Positions 7,360 through 16,473 of a stretch of DNA of 64,000 nucleotides are shown here, piece after piece; position 1 is the stretch's first letter; each line of letters starts with the position of its first letter. Source of the DNA: Burkholderia cenocepacia (lineage in GTDB: Bacteria; Pseudomonadota; Gammaproteobacteria; Burkholderiales; Burkholderiaceae). Made by a program: the position numbers and the translations under genes. Location of the stretch: assembly GCF_014211915.1 (NCBI RefSeq), contig NZ_CP060040.1:2604001-2668000 (forward strand), read 5' to 3'. The notes beneath the pieces are model-generated. The model was given only the letters and a program-made list of their open reading frames with translations, did not search any database and had not been told where the DNA came from.

Positions 7360-8858
7360 CGACGCTCGCGATATCACCGAGGATCGGCGCGGCCGCGATC
7401 GCGCTGGCGTTCCTCGCGGGCTGCACGACGTTTTCGAAGGATGGCGGGTTCGACGCCGTGTCGTCGGCTGCATCGGAACGCATCGGAAAGGACGCGGTGG
7501 TGGTGAGGACCGACGCCGACCGCGAAGCGGTCGACCAGCGGACGAAGGAACTGCTCGGCAAGCCGTTGTCGATGGACGACGCGGTGCAGGTCGCGTTGCT
7601 GAACAACCGCGGGCTGCAGGCGTCGTACGCGGAACTGGGGCTGTCGGAGGCCGACCTCGTGCAGGCCGGCCGGTTGCCGAACCCGCGCTTCGCGTTCAGC
7701 CGCACGCGTGCCGGCGATGGCGAGCTGACGCTTGGCCGCACGTTCTCGGCGAACGTGTTCGCGCTGCTGACGATGCCGCTCGCAACGAAGATCGAACGCC
7801 GCCGTTTCGTGCAGACCAAGCTCGAAACGGCCGATGCGATGCTGAAGGTCGCGGCCGACGCGCGCCGCGCGTATGTCGAGGCGGTCGCCGCCGAGCAGGC
7901 CGCACACTATGCGCAGCAGGTGCGCGACGCCGCGAGCGCGGCCGCCGAACTCGCACTGCGCATGCGGCAGGCCGGCAACTTCAGCCGGCTCGACTACGCC
8001 CGTGAACAGGCGTTTCACGCCGACGCGGTCGCGCAGCACGCGAAAACGCGGCAGCAGGCCATCGCCGCACGCGAGAAGCTCACGCGCGCGATGGGGCTGT
8101 GGGGCGAGCGAACGCGGTACGCGCTGCCCGAGCGCTTGCCGGATCTGCCGAAGGCGCGCCCGAACCTGCCCGACCTCGAACGCTTCGCGATGGGCAATCG
8201 CCTCGACGTCCAGGCCGCGAAGCTGCAGACGCAGGGCGTCGCGTCGTCGCTCGGCCTGAGCAAGGCCACCCGCTTCGTCAACGCGGTCGAGCTGGGCTAC
8301 GTGAACGACTACGAAACCGGCAAGGGCCACGAGCACGGCTACGAGATCAGCATCGAGATTCCGCTGTTCGACTGGGGTGGAGCCAAGGTCGCGCGCGCCG
8401 AGGCCGTCTACATGCAATCGGCGAACCGGCTCGCGAAAACGGCCATCGATGCCCGCTCGGAAGTACGCGAATCGTATGCGGCGTACGTGACGAGCTACGA
8501 CGTCGCGACGCACTATCGCGACGAAGTCGTGCCGCTGCGCAAGACGATCTCCGACGAACTGCTGCTGCGCTACAACGGGATGCTCGCGAGCGTGTTCGAG
8601 CTGCTGACCGATGCGCGCGAACAGATCGGCGCGGTCAACGGCTACATCGACGCGCTGAAGGACTACTGGCTCGCGGAAACCGATCTGCAGATGGCCGTCG
8701 GCGGCCGGTTGCCGTTACCGGATGCCGTGCCGAGCGCGACGCATTCCGCCGAACCCGCACCCCGATCCACATCCAGCGCCGACGCTGCGCCGCAACCGGC
8801 TTCCACTCCCGCGGCGCCGTCGGCGCCCGCCACGCAACCGCATCCGGAAGGTCATTGA
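7356..8858 (+). CDS. TolC-family outer-membrane lipoprotein
   Basis: 500 residues. A lipoprotein signal with lipobox LAGC (Cys23) is followed by two outer-membrane-efflux repeats with long amphipathic helices (about 75-265 and 270-460), then a Pro/Ala/Ser-rich tail of about 45 residues. This is the fold of TolC/CusC channels. Unlike cus operons, no RND pump or membrane-fusion gene accompanies it here. The neighbour is instead a multicopper oxidase. It may work with an RND pump encoded before the window, or serve a different copper route. Confidence 0.82.
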   Translation: MTTLAISPRIGAAAIALAFLAGCTTFSKDGGFDAVSSAASERIGKDAVVVRTDADREAVDQRTKELLGKPLSMDDAVQVALLNNRGLQASYAELGLSEADLVQAGRLPNPRFAFSRTRAGDGELTLGRTFSANVFALLTMPLATKIERRRFVQTKLETADAMLKVAADARRAYVEAVAAEQAAHYAQQVRDAASAAAELALRMRQAGNFSRLDYAREQAFHADAVAQHAKTRQQAIAAREKLTRAMGLWGERTRYALPERLPDLPKARPNLPDLERFAMGNRLDVQAAKLQTQGVASSLGLSKATRFVNAVELGYVNDYETGKGHEHGYEISIEIPLFDWGGAKVARAEAVYMQSANRLAKTAIDARSEVRESYAAYVTSYDVATHYRDEVVPLRKTISDELLLRYNGMLASVFELLTDAREQIGAVNGYIDALKDYWLAETDLQMAVGGRLPLPDAVPSATHSAEPAPRSTSSADAAPQPASTPAAPSAPATQPHPEGH

Positions 8859-8859
8859 C

Positions 8860-10155
8860 ATGGTGTCCCGTCGACAATTTCTCAGCGGCTCGGGCGCCGC
8901 GCTGCTCGGTGCGGCGATGGTCAGCAAGGCTGGCGCCGCGTCGTTGCCCGACGCGCCGACGATGGCGAAAGCCGGCACGCAGCCGCCGCTCGTGCCGCCC
9001 AACGGCCGCCCGTACACGCCCGTCGCGACGCTGAACGGCTGGTCGCTGCCGTGGCGGATGAAGAACGGTTGGAAGGAATTCCACCTGACGGCCGAGCCCG
9101 TCGTGCGCGAGATGGCGCCCGGCATGAACGCGAACCTGTGGGGCTACAACGGCCAGTCGCCGGGCCCGACGATCGAGGCCGTCGAAGGCGACAAGGTCCG
9201 CATCTTCGTGACCAACCGGCTGCCCGAGCACACGACGATCCACTGGCACGGGCTGCGGCTGCCGAACGGGATGGACGGCGTCGGCGGCCTCACGCAGCCG
9301 CATATCCCGCCCGGCAAGACCTTCGTCTACGAGTTCCAGCTCGAAGCGCACGGCACGTTCATGTATCACCCGCACGCCGACGAGATGGTGCAGATGGCGA
9401 TGGGGATGATGGGCATGTTCATCGTGCATCCGAAGGACCGCGGCACGATGCCGGTCGATCGCGACTTCGTGTTCCTGCTCGCCGCATACGACATCGACCC
9501 GGGCAGCTATACGCCGCGCGTGAACGAGATGACCGATTTCAACATGTGGACCTTCAACTCGCGCGTGTTCCCGGGCATCGATCCGCTGCCGGTGCGAGCC
9601 GGCGACCGCGTGCGGATTCGCTTCGGCAACCTGACGATGACGAACCACCCGATCCACCTGCACGGCTACAGCTTCGAAGTCGCGGGCACCGACGGCGGCT
9701 GGATTCCGCCGGCCGCGCGCTGGCCGGAAGTGACGGCCGATGTCGCGGTGGGTCAGATGCGCGCGATCGAGTTCACCGCCGATCGTCCGGGCGACTGGGC
9801 GTTCCATTGCCACAAGTCGCACCACACGATGAATGCGATGGGCCATCAGGTGCCGAACCTGATCGGCGTGCCGCAGAAGGATCTCGCGAAGCGCATCGGC
9901 AAGCTCGTGCCCGACTACATGGCGATGGGCAGCACGGGCGGCGCGATGGGCGGCATGGAGATGCCGCTGCCCGAGAACACGCTGCCGATGATGACCGGCA
10001 CGGGCCCGTTCGGGCCGCTGGAGATGGGCGGCATGTTCACCGTGCTCAAGGTGCGGCAAGGGCTGGGCCGCAACGACTATCGCGATCCGGGCTGGTTCCG
10101 GCATCCGAAGGGCACCGTCGCATACGAATACACCGGCGAATTGCCGGACGGCTGA
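8860..10155 (+). CDS. Tat-exported multicopper oxidase (copper detoxification)
   Basis: 431 residues. The Tat signal SRRQFLSGSG is at 3-12. The copper ligand motifs are all present: HWHG (128-131), YHPH (169-172), HPIHLHG (263-269) and HCHKSHHTM (316-324, with the type-1 Cys and axial Met). A Met/Gly-rich stretch near 355-400 (GGAMGGMEM, MMTGTG) resembles the methionine-rich inserts of copper-tolerance oxidases. It is shorter than CopA (about 600). GGAAGG precedes the ATG, two bases after the upstream stop. It probably oxidises Cu(I) in the periplasm. Confidence 0.9.
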   Translation: MVSRRQFLSGSGAALLGAAMVSKAGAASLPDAPTMAKAGTQPPLVPPNGRPYTPVATLNGWSLPWRMKNGWKEFHLTAEPVVREMAPGMNANLWGYNGQSPGPTIEAVEGDKVRIFVTNRLPEHTTIHWHGLRLPNGMDGVGGLTQPHIPPGKTFVYEFQLEAHGTFMYHPHADEMVQMAMGMMGMFIVHPKDRGTMPVDRDFVFLLAAYDIDPGSYTPRVNEMTDFNMWTFNSRVFPGIDPLPVRAGDRVRIRFGNLTMTNHPIHLHGYSFEVAGTDGGWIPPAARWPEVTADVAVGQMRAIEFTADRPGDWAFHCHKSHHTMNAMGHQVPNLIGVPQKDLAKRIGKLVPDYMAMGSTGGAMGGMEMPLPENTLPMMTGTGPFGPLEMGGMFTVLKVRQGLGRNDYRDPGWFRHPKGTVAYEYTGELPDG

Positions 10156-10164
10156 AGCAGCATG

Positions 10165-10194
10165 CGGCGGCCGCGTCGATGCGGCCGCCGGTTT
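10165..10194 (+). terminator. hairpin between oxidase and cusF-like gene
   Basis: A perfect 10-base stem (CGGCGGCCGC / GCGGCCGCCG) with a 6-base loop is followed by only a short T run (GTTTCC). It may be a weak internal terminator or mRNA stabiliser that lowers expression of downstream copC/copD. Confidence 0.4.
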
Positions 10195-10221
10195 CCATTC
10201 ACTCACACGGGAGTCGACACG

Positions 10222-10566
10222 ATGAAGAAGGGGCTGGTTTTGATGGCGACGGGGTGCGCGCTGGCGTTCTCCGCGGCGTCGTACGCGGCCGGCGACATGG
10301 CCGGCATGGACATGAGCGCGAATGCGAAGCAGGGCGCCGCGGTGTCGCGCATGTCGCACGGCGAAATCCGCAAGGTCGACACGGCGGCCGGCAAGCTGAC
10401 GATCAAGCACGGCCCGCTGGAGAACCTCGGGATGGACGCGATGACGATGGTGTTCAAGGTGAAGGACCCGGCGATGCTGGCGCAGGTGAAGGTGGGCGAT
10501 ACGATCGATTTCGTCGCTGAGGACGTGGACGGTGCGTTGACCGTCGTCGAGCTGAAGAAGCCGTGA
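10222..10566 (+). CDS. CusF-like periplasmic copper-binding protein
   Basis: 114 residues. A signal peptide (1-23) and a Met-rich linker (AGDMAGMDM) are followed by a small beta-barrel with the CusF metal site region: His63, then LGMDAMTMVF with Met71, Met74 and Met76. In E. coli CusF the position before the two methionines is a Trp that stacks on Cu(I). Here it is Met, so the site differs. GGGAG lies upstream of the ATG, which lies after a GC-rich hairpin. It probably ferries Cu(I)/Ag(I) in the periplasm. Confidence 0.82.
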   Translation: MKKGLVLMATGCALAFSAASYAAGDMAGMDMSANAKQGAAVSRMSHGEIRKVDTAAGKLTIKHGPLENLGMDAMTMVFKVKDPAMLAQVKVGDTIDFVAEDVDGALTVVELKKP

Positions 10567-10582
10567 AGCGGAGCGCGTGAAC

Positions 10583-10963
10583 ATGACGATCTCGATGCTC
10601 AAGCGGCTGGCCGGCTTCGCCGCGGCTACCGCCATCTTCGCAGGCGCACCGGTCGCGGCGTCGGCGCACGGCAAGCTGGAGCGCGCCGTACCGGCGGCCG
10701 GCGGCACGGTCGATGCGGCGCCCGACACGGTGCGGCTCACGTTCAACGAAGACCTCGAACCGGCGTTCAGCTCGGTGAAGGTGTCGGACGCGAGCGGCAA
10801 CACCGTCACGCAGGACAAGGCGAAGGTCGATGCGTCGAACCCGCGCGTGATGACCGTCGCGATACCGAAGCTTGCGGCAGGCGCGTACACCGTACAGTGG
10901 GCGGCGATGACGGCCGATGCGCATCGCGCGAAGGGCGCCTATACGTTCCGGGTGAAGGAATGA
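10583..10963 (+). CDS. copC: copper resistance protein CopC
   Basis: 126 residues. The signal peptide ends before HGKLERAVPAAGG, so the mature N-terminal His is a copper ligand as in CopC. The conserved TVRLTFNEDLEPAFSSVKV core and the C-terminal ADAHRAKGAYTFRV (Asp-x-His) are present. ATG 10583 is preferred over GTG 10577 because GGAG lies at the proper distance. Its stop overlaps the copD start (ATGA), so the two are coupled. It is a periplasmic copper carrier delivering to CopD. Confidence 0.9.
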   Translation: MTISMLKRLAGFAAATAIFAGAPVAASAHGKLERAVPAAGGTVDAAPDTVRLTFNEDLEPAFSSVKVSDASGNTVTQDKAKVDASNPRVMTVAIPKLAAGAYTVQWAAMTADAHRAKGAYTFRVKE

Positions 10964-11901
10964 ACGACGGCATCGTCGGCCTGCTGCGGCTCGTGGCGGT
11001 GGCGATCCAGAACGCCGGGTTCGCGGTCGTCGTCGGCGCATTGCTCGGCCGGCACTGGCTCGCGCGCGGCGTGTCCGCGTGGCAGCGCGACATTGGGCGG
11101 CGGCTCGCCGCGACGCTATGTATTGCGTCCGTCGTATCGCTGCTCGCGAGCGTCGCCGCGTTCTGGGCGCACTGCGCATTGATGAGCGAGGTGTCGCTGC
11201 TCGACGCAGGGCCGGCGGTGTGTTCGATGCTCGCGCGCACCGGCTTCGGTCATGCGTGGCTGGCCGGGGCGGCGTTCATGCTCGTCGTCGTGCTGCTGTC
11301 GTTCGTCGGACACGCGAACGACACGCGGTTTCCGCTCGCGATGGTGGCTGCCCTCGCTTGTGTCGCGCTGGCACGCAGCAACGGCGGTCATCCGGTGGAC
11401 GCCGGGCTGTTCAGCGTGCCGGTGTGGATCGACTGGCTGCATCTGCTGGCGATCAGCGCGTGGGTGGGGCTCGTGCTCGTCACGGCATTCGGCGTGATGT
11501 CGCGGCTCGCCCGCATGCCGGCGAGCGAACGCGCGACGGGCGCATCGTTCGTGCAGTCGCTGTCCGATGCATCCACTTACGCACTGGTCGTGCTGTTCGC
11601 GACCGGCGCGTACAACGGCTGGCGCGGCGTCGATACGCCCGCCAACCTGTTCGCGTCGACGTATGGGCAAATCCTGCTGCTGAAGCTTGTGCTCGTGCTG
11701 ATTGCCGCGATGCTCGGCGGACACAACCGCTTCTTCGGGATGCCGAAGCTGCTGGCCGCGTTGAAAGACCCGGCCGCCGCGATACCGGTACGCGCGTTGA
11801 AACGGTTCGGCACGGTGCTGCGAGTCGAGGCGGTCGTGCTCGGCGGCGTGCTGATGGCGGCGGCCGCGCTCGTGTCGAGCGCATTGCCGGGGACGGTCTA
11901 G
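10960..11901 (+). CDS. copD: copper resistance protein CopD
   Basis: 313 residues with about eight transmembrane helices, the CopD family (putative copper importer of the inner membrane that works with CopC). Conserved features include GHAWLAGA, PVWIDWLHLLAISAWVGLVLV and the segment FATGAYNGWR in the C-terminal half. The longer frame from 10897 reads into copC and is rejected; ATG 10960 overlaps the copC stop by four bases. It is the last gene of the copper operon. Confidence 0.9.
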   Translation: MNDGIVGLLRLVAVAIQNAGFAVVVGALLGRHWLARGVSAWQRDIGRRLAATLCIASVVSLLASVAAFWAHCALMSEVSLLDAGPAVCSMLARTGFGHAWLAGAAFMLVVVLLSFVGHANDTRFPLAMVAALACVALARSNGGHPVDAGLFSVPVWIDWLHLLAISAWVGLVLVTAFGVMSRLARMPASERATGASFVQSLSDASTYALVVLFATGAYNGWRGVDTPANLFASTYGQILLLKLVLVLIAAMLGGHNRFFGMPKLLAALKDPAAAIPVRALKRFGTVLRVEAVVLGGVLMAAAALVSSALPGTV

Positions 11902-12006
11902 CGGCGGGGCTTCGTCGTCGGGAGATCGGCTGCATTGTCGGGACTTGACCGGATGACGCATGGCGATCGCGGCGTGATGACGACGATTACATCGGCCTGT
12001 CTCACG

Positions 12007-12024
12007 ATTACCAAAAACTGTCAC
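12007..12024 (+). promoter_or_regulatory. possible Pho box upstream of the extracellular nuclease
   Basis: ATTACCA-AAAA-CTGTCAC has the 7-4-7 Pho-box layout. The second half matches the consensus CTGTCAY exactly; the first half is poor. It lies 47 bases before the start codon. ExeM-type nucleases are often phosphate-starvation genes, which is the main reason to list it. Confidence 0.25.
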
Positions 12025-12070
12025 CGAGCGCCGCTAAGCTTTCGCCACCCTCACAACCGGGATTCCCGCC

Positions 12071-13885
12071 ATGCGCTCGCCAATCCGCCTGTTTGCCCCG
12101 CTATTGCTGCTCCCGACGCTCGCCGCGCCGGTATTCGCCGCCACTGCCGCGCCCGTCAGCCCGAATTGTGGCGGCAGCACGACGCCGATCGCCGATATCC
12201 AGGGGCCGGGCGCGCCGTCGCCGCTCGCCGGGCAGAACGCATCGATCGAAGCGGTCGTCACCGCCGATTTCGGCGGCACGGACGGCTTCGGCGGCTTCTT
12301 CGTCCAGCAGGCGGACGCGCAGCGCCGCAACCAGCCGGGCGTGTCCGAAGGCCTGTTCGTCTATGCGCCGAAAGCGCGCGCGAAGGCCGGCGATCTCGTG
12401 CACGTGACGGGCAAGGTCGAGGAGAAATACGGGCAGACGCAGCTCACGCTGCAGGGCGCGATCGCGGTATGCGCGAACGGCCAGACGGTCACGCCCGCGA
12501 CGCTCACGCTGCCGGTCGACAGCCCGAGCGCGTTCGCCGCGTACGAAGGGATGCTCGTGCGCCTGCCGCAGACGCTGAGCGTCACCGACAACTACGAACT
12601 CGGCCGCTACGGCAGCGTGATGCTCAGCAACGGCCGCCTGCGCACGCCGACGAGCGTCGTGCCGCCCGCGCAGGCGCAGACGCAGATCGACGCGAACGCG
12701 CGCAACCGCCTGATCCTCGACGACGGCTCGAACAAGCAGAACCCCGCGACCGTGCCGTATCCGGCGCCGGGCCTGTCGGCCGCGAACACGCTGCGCGCGG
12801 GCTACACCGTGCGCGACGTGGAAGGCGTGCTCGAAGTGCGTTACGGCGCCTGGCGCGTGCAGCCGCTGCCGGGCGCGGCCGTGCCGGCGTTCGACGCGCG
12901 TTCGAACCCGCGCACCATCGCACCGGCGCGCGATCCAAAATCGAACCTGCGCGTCGCATCGTTCAACGTGCTGAACTACTTCAACGGCAACGGTCTCGGC
13001 GGCGGCTTCGACGATCCGAACAATCGCGGCGCGAAGACGTTCCAGGAATTCCAGCGCCAGGAAGCGAAGATCGTCAGCGCGCTGAAGGCGATCGACGCCG
13101 ACGTGATCGGCCTGATGGAAATCCAGAACAACGGCTATGGCGAACTGAGCGCGGTGCGCCAGCTCGCGGCGAAGCTCGGCAACCACTGGCGCGTGGTCGA
13201 TCCGGGCACGTCGCGGCTCGGCGGCGATGCGATCGCGGTCGCGATGATCTACGACAGCCGCAAGGTCGAGCCGGTCGGCCGCGCGGCGACGCTCGCGATC
13301 GACGACAAGAACCGCCAGCCGCTCGCGCAGTCGTTCCGGCTGATCAACGGCAACAAGCAGGCGCTGACGGTGGCCGTGAACCACCTGAAGTCGAAGAATT
13401 GCCCGGATGCCGCGAACGACGATCTCGACCAGGGCGATGGTCAAGGCTGCTGGAACCCGACGCGCACGCGCGCGGCGGCGAAGGTTGCCGACTGGCTGGC
13501 CGGCAACCCGACGGGCGTCAAGAGCCAGGGCGTGCTGCTGATCGGCGACTTCAACAGCTACACGTACGAAGATCCGATCCGCACGCTGGAATCGCGCGGC
13601 TACCGTAACCTCGTCGCGCGCTGGATCGGTGCGAACGCGTACAGCTACGTGTACAACGGCGAAGCCGGCTATCTCGACCACGCACTGGCGACGCTGCCGC
13701 TTGCGTCGCACGTGAAGGCCGTGCACGAATGGCACATCAACGCGGACGAGCCGCTCGCGCTGCAGTACACGCTTGCGTACAAGTCGGCCGAGCAGCAGAA
13801 GACGTTCTACGCGGCCGATGCGTATCGTTCGTCGGATCACGATCCGGTGCTGATCGATATCGCGCTGCCGGGCGGCGGGAAGTAA
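12071..13885 (+). CDS. ExeM/NucH-family extracellular endonuclease
   Basis: 604 residues. A signal peptide (1-23) is followed by an OB-like/lamin-tail-type region (about 35-260, with ISPNCGG-type Cys near the N-terminus). The C-terminal endonuclease/exonuclease/phosphatase domain (about 290-600) shows RVASFNVLNYF, GLMEIQNNG, VNHLKSKNC, LLIGDFNSY and SSDHDPVLIDI. These are the metal and catalytic residues of the DNase I-like fold. Secreted enzymes of this type degrade extracellular DNA for phosphate or nucleosides and in biofilm turnover. It stands alone, with a possible weak Pho box upstream. Confidence 0.88.
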   Translation: MRSPIRLFAPLLLLPTLAAPVFAATAAPVSPNCGGSTTPIADIQGPGAPSPLAGQNASIEAVVTADFGGTDGFGGFFVQQADAQRRNQPGVSEGLFVYAPKARAKAGDLVHVTGKVEEKYGQTQLTLQGAIAVCANGQTVTPATLTLPVDSPSAFAAYEGMLVRLPQTLSVTDNYELGRYGSVMLSNGRLRTPTSVVPPAQAQTQIDANARNRLILDDGSNKQNPATVPYPAPGLSAANTLRAGYTVRDVEGVLEVRYGAWRVQPLPGAAVPAFDARSNPRTIAPARDPKSNLRVASFNVLNYFNGNGLGGGFDDPNNRGAKTFQEFQRQEAKIVSALKAIDADVIGLMEIQNNGYGELSAVRQLAAKLGNHWRVVDPGTSRLGGDAIAVAMIYDSRKVEPVGRAATLAIDDKNRQPLAQSFRLINGNKQALTVAVNHLKSKNCPDAANDDLDQGDGQGCWNPTRTRAAAKVADWLAGNPTGVKSQGVLLIGDFNSYTYEDPIRTLESRGYRNLVARWIGANAYSYVYNGEAGYLDHALATLPLASHVKAVHEWHINADEPLALQYTLAYKSAEQQKTFYAADAYRSSDHDPVLIDIALPGGGK

Positions 13886-14582
13886 GCGTGGTCTGAGTCT
13901 TGGTGACGGCGCGATGTGCGGCAATGCCGGACGTCGCGCCCGTTCCGGAAAGCCGTTCGAATACCGGGTAAATAATGCCGTGAACAATTAATCGAACCGG
14001 TATTTTATGGATGATGCGGTGCACATCGATACTTCGATTGAAGTGCGATTGAAATGGAAAGAATCATCGAATGACGTGTGCATGCTGCTGCATCGTCTTA
14101 ATCGATTGGCGATAATAAAATTGAAAGAATAATCCTGTCGATCTGAAGGCTTTCGATGTGTTGCGCCAATGCAGGAAAGGCTTCCTCGTTGTGCAGAAAA
14201 GGTAAAATATTCGACGCGACATAGTCGATAAAGCCCGCCTTGCACGAATAATTCCGTTTTCTTTCAAATTCCAGACACTGTCCGCCCTTCGCATCATTGC
14301 GGGATTTTTAATATCCGAATGATCTTTGACAACGCGGCGCAGCACCGCCTATTTTTGTCATGGCTCAAGTTTCAGTCATACAAAAGTTGTCCAAACTGCA
14401 GGGGGCGCGTCCGGGCATCATTCTCGCCAGCAGTTTGCTGTGTCTGTATCAAGTTCAGTCTCTGAGAAGTCCCATTCCCAACCGCCGACTGCCGACCGTG
14501 CAACGCGAGTGGCGGGTCGGCCTGCGCGTGTCGCGGGCGTTGGCGGCCTTTGTGACGCGGTATCCGAAGCCAAAGGAAAGAG
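13886..14582. other. AT-rich intergenic region with promoter for the S10 peptidase
   Basis: About 700 bases without a convincing gene. 13910-13955 folds into a GC hairpin (GGCGCGA...TCGCGCC around CGGCAATGCCG) that may end the nuclease transcript. 13970-14320 is markedly AT-rich compared with both flanks and contains only short minus-strand frames with no recognisable family. TTGACA-N18-TATTTT (14326-14355) is a good sigma-70 promoter for the peptidase, which implies an untranslated leader of about 220 bases. The AT-rich stretch may be a regulatory landing zone or a remnant of transfer. Confidence 0.5.
14326..14355 (+). promoter_or_regulatory. sigma-70 promoter for S10 peptidase
   Basis: TTGACA (14326-14331), an 18-base spacer and TATTTT (14350-14355). 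It is the best promoter-like match in the AT-rich region and directs transcription to the lipoprotein peptidase. Confidence 0.5.
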
Positions 14583-16430
14583 ATGAAACCAGACAGGAGC
14601 AGTACCGGCAGCCGCCGTGTTCGTCGCGGCCGGCTGGCCGGGCTAGGCGCATTGACTGCCATGACACTGGCGCTCGCGGCATGCGGCGGCGACGATTCGT
14701 CGTCCGTCGGCGCGTCGAGCCTCGCGCAGGCCACCGCAAGCCAGCAGGCCAGCGCGCACGCGGCCGGCACCCAGGCGCCGGCGGCCAACCAGCCGTACGT
14801 CGACCCGGTCGCGTACTCGATGAACGCGACCGACGGCCTCGCGCCGTCGCAGGTGTCCGAGAAAGCGGCCGTCATGCATTACCAGTGGAAAGGCGGCGGC
14901 AAGACGATCGACTACACGACCACCACCGGCCACCTGACCGCGCAGGACGCGAACGGTAATCCGGAAGCGTCGATGTCGTATGTCGCGTACACCGCGCCCG
15001 GCACGAACGGCAAGCCGCGCCCGGTCACGTTCGTCTATAACGGCGGGCCCGGCTCGTCGTCGATCTGGCTGCGCCTCGGCTCGTTCGCGCCGACCCGCGT
15101 GGCCACGCCCGATCCGCTGTTCGGCAACAACTGGCCGAACTACCCGCTCGTCGACAACGCGGAGAGCCTGATCGACACCACCGACCTCGTGTTCATCGAC
15201 CCGCCCGGCACCGGGCTGTCGGAAGCCGTGTTGCCGAACACCAACCAGAAGTACTGGGGTTCCGACGTGGACGTGAACATCATGCGCGACTTCATCCAGC
15301 GCTACCTGAACGTCAACAACCGCGGCACGTCGCCGATCTACCTGTACGGCGAATCGTACGGCACGCCGCGTACCGACATGCTGGCGCTCGCGCTCGAATC
15401 GGCCGGCGTGCACCTGACGGGCATCGTGCTGCAGTCGGCGATCCTGAACTACTTCGCGGACGCGGTGGAAGCGGTGGCGATCACGCAGTCGACCGAAGGG
15501 CTGCTGCTCGATACCGACACGGTGGCCGGCTATCTGCCCGGCTACGCGGCGGTCGCGGCGTACTTCAACCAGGTGTCGCCGGCGCCGGTGAACCAGGATC
15601 TGTACGCACTGCAGACGGAACTGTTCACGACGCTGATCTACAGCCAGCTGCAGAAGTACTCGCAGTCGTGGGTGTTGAGCCAGCTCGGCATTCCGGATGC
15701 GCTCGGCACGCCGGTGTTCCCGAGCGATGCGACGCTCAGGCTGTGGTCGATCCCGTCGAGCCTCACGCAGCAGGCGCTGCGCGGCTACTTCAACGCGAAT
15801 CCGTTCGGCACGAGCCTGCTGCCCGGCACGACGATCGGCCGGTACGACGGGCGCGTGTCGTTGCCGAATTCGGACCCGCGGTTGCAGAACGACGGCGATC
15901 CGTCCGACATCCTGATCTCGCAGCCGTTCACGAACGCGCTCGCGACGCAGATGCCGGACTACCTCGGCTATACGGCCCCAAACGCGACGTACCTGCCGCT
16001 GAACGACAACATCATCGAGGTCTGGGACTTCTCGCACGACGGCCAGCCGATGCCGGACACGATCCCCGATCTGCTCGGCGCGCTGCAGCTCAACCCGAAG
16101 CTTCGCGTGCTCGCGGAGAACGGCTTCCACGATCTCGCGACGCCGTTCTTCAACACCGAGAAGCAACTCGCGCGACTGCAGACGGTGAAGGGCCTGAATC
16201 CGAAGCTGCAGGTGAACTTCTTCCAGGGTGGTCACATGATCTATCTGGACGACGTCGCCCGCCCGCAGATGAAGCGGGATTTGCAGACCTTCTACAAGGG
16301 CGCGCGGATTCCGACGGCGCTGACGCTGCACACGCTGCCGCCGCCGTGGCCGGATGAAAATGCGCCGAGCGTCCCGACCGGCAGCACGCCAGGCGCGACC
16401 GCCGCGACGACGCTGGCGGCAGCCCCTTGA
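14583..16430 (+). CDS. S10 family serine carboxypeptidase-like lipoprotein
   Basis: 615 residues. A lipoprotein signal with LAAC (Cys34) is followed by a low-complexity Ala/Gln/Ser linker (40-70). The alpha/beta-hydrolase of peptidase family S10 then begins: VYNGGPGSSS (151-160), nucleophile Ser258 in GESYG, and a C-terminal GGHM segment supplying the His. It is probably anchored in the outer membrane facing the periplasm, or exported, and trims peptides at the carboxyl end. An EF-hand protein gene follows 43 bases later on the same strand. Confidence 0.85.
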   Translation: MKPDRSSTGSRRVRRGRLAGLGALTAMTLALAACGGDDSSSVGASSLAQATASQQASAHAAGTQAPAANQPYVDPVAYSMNATDGLAPSQVSEKAAVMHYQWKGGGKTIDYTTTTGHLTAQDANGNPEASMSYVAYTAPGTNGKPRPVTFVYNGGPGSSSIWLRLGSFAPTRVATPDPLFGNNWPNYPLVDNAESLIDTTDLVFIDPPGTGLSEAVLPNTNQKYWGSDVDVNIMRDFIQRYLNVNNRGTSPIYLYGESYGTPRTDMLALALESAGVHLTGIVLQSAILNYFADAVEAVAITQSTEGLLLDTDTVAGYLPGYAAVAAYFNQVSPAPVNQDLYALQTELFTTLIYSQLQKYSQSWVLSQLGIPDALGTPVFPSDATLRLWSIPSSLTQQALRGYFNANPFGTSLLPGTTIGRYDGRVSLPNSDPRLQNDGDPSDILISQPFTNALATQMPDYLGYTAPNATYLPLNDNIIEVWDFSHDGQPMPDTIPDLLGALQLNPKLRVLAENGFHDLATPFFNTEKQLARLQTVKGLNPKLQVNFFQGGHMIYLDDVARPQMKRDLQTFYKGARIPTALTLHTLPPPWPDENAPSVPTGSTPGATAATTLAAAP

Positions 16431-16473
16431 GCGACGGAGTCCTTGTCAAAGGAACCCTCTCTTCATCCATTGA

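Noticed and set aside
11935..13608. 557-codon plus-strand frame overlapping the nuclease gene
   Set aside because: Arg/Ala-rich out-of-frame shadow of the ExeM/NucH gene, which has clear catalytic motifs and a signal peptide.
14360..14959. 199-codon frame before the S10 peptidase
   Set aside because: Overlaps the peptidase start in another frame and changes to Arg-rich shadow composition after 14583; no domain recognised.
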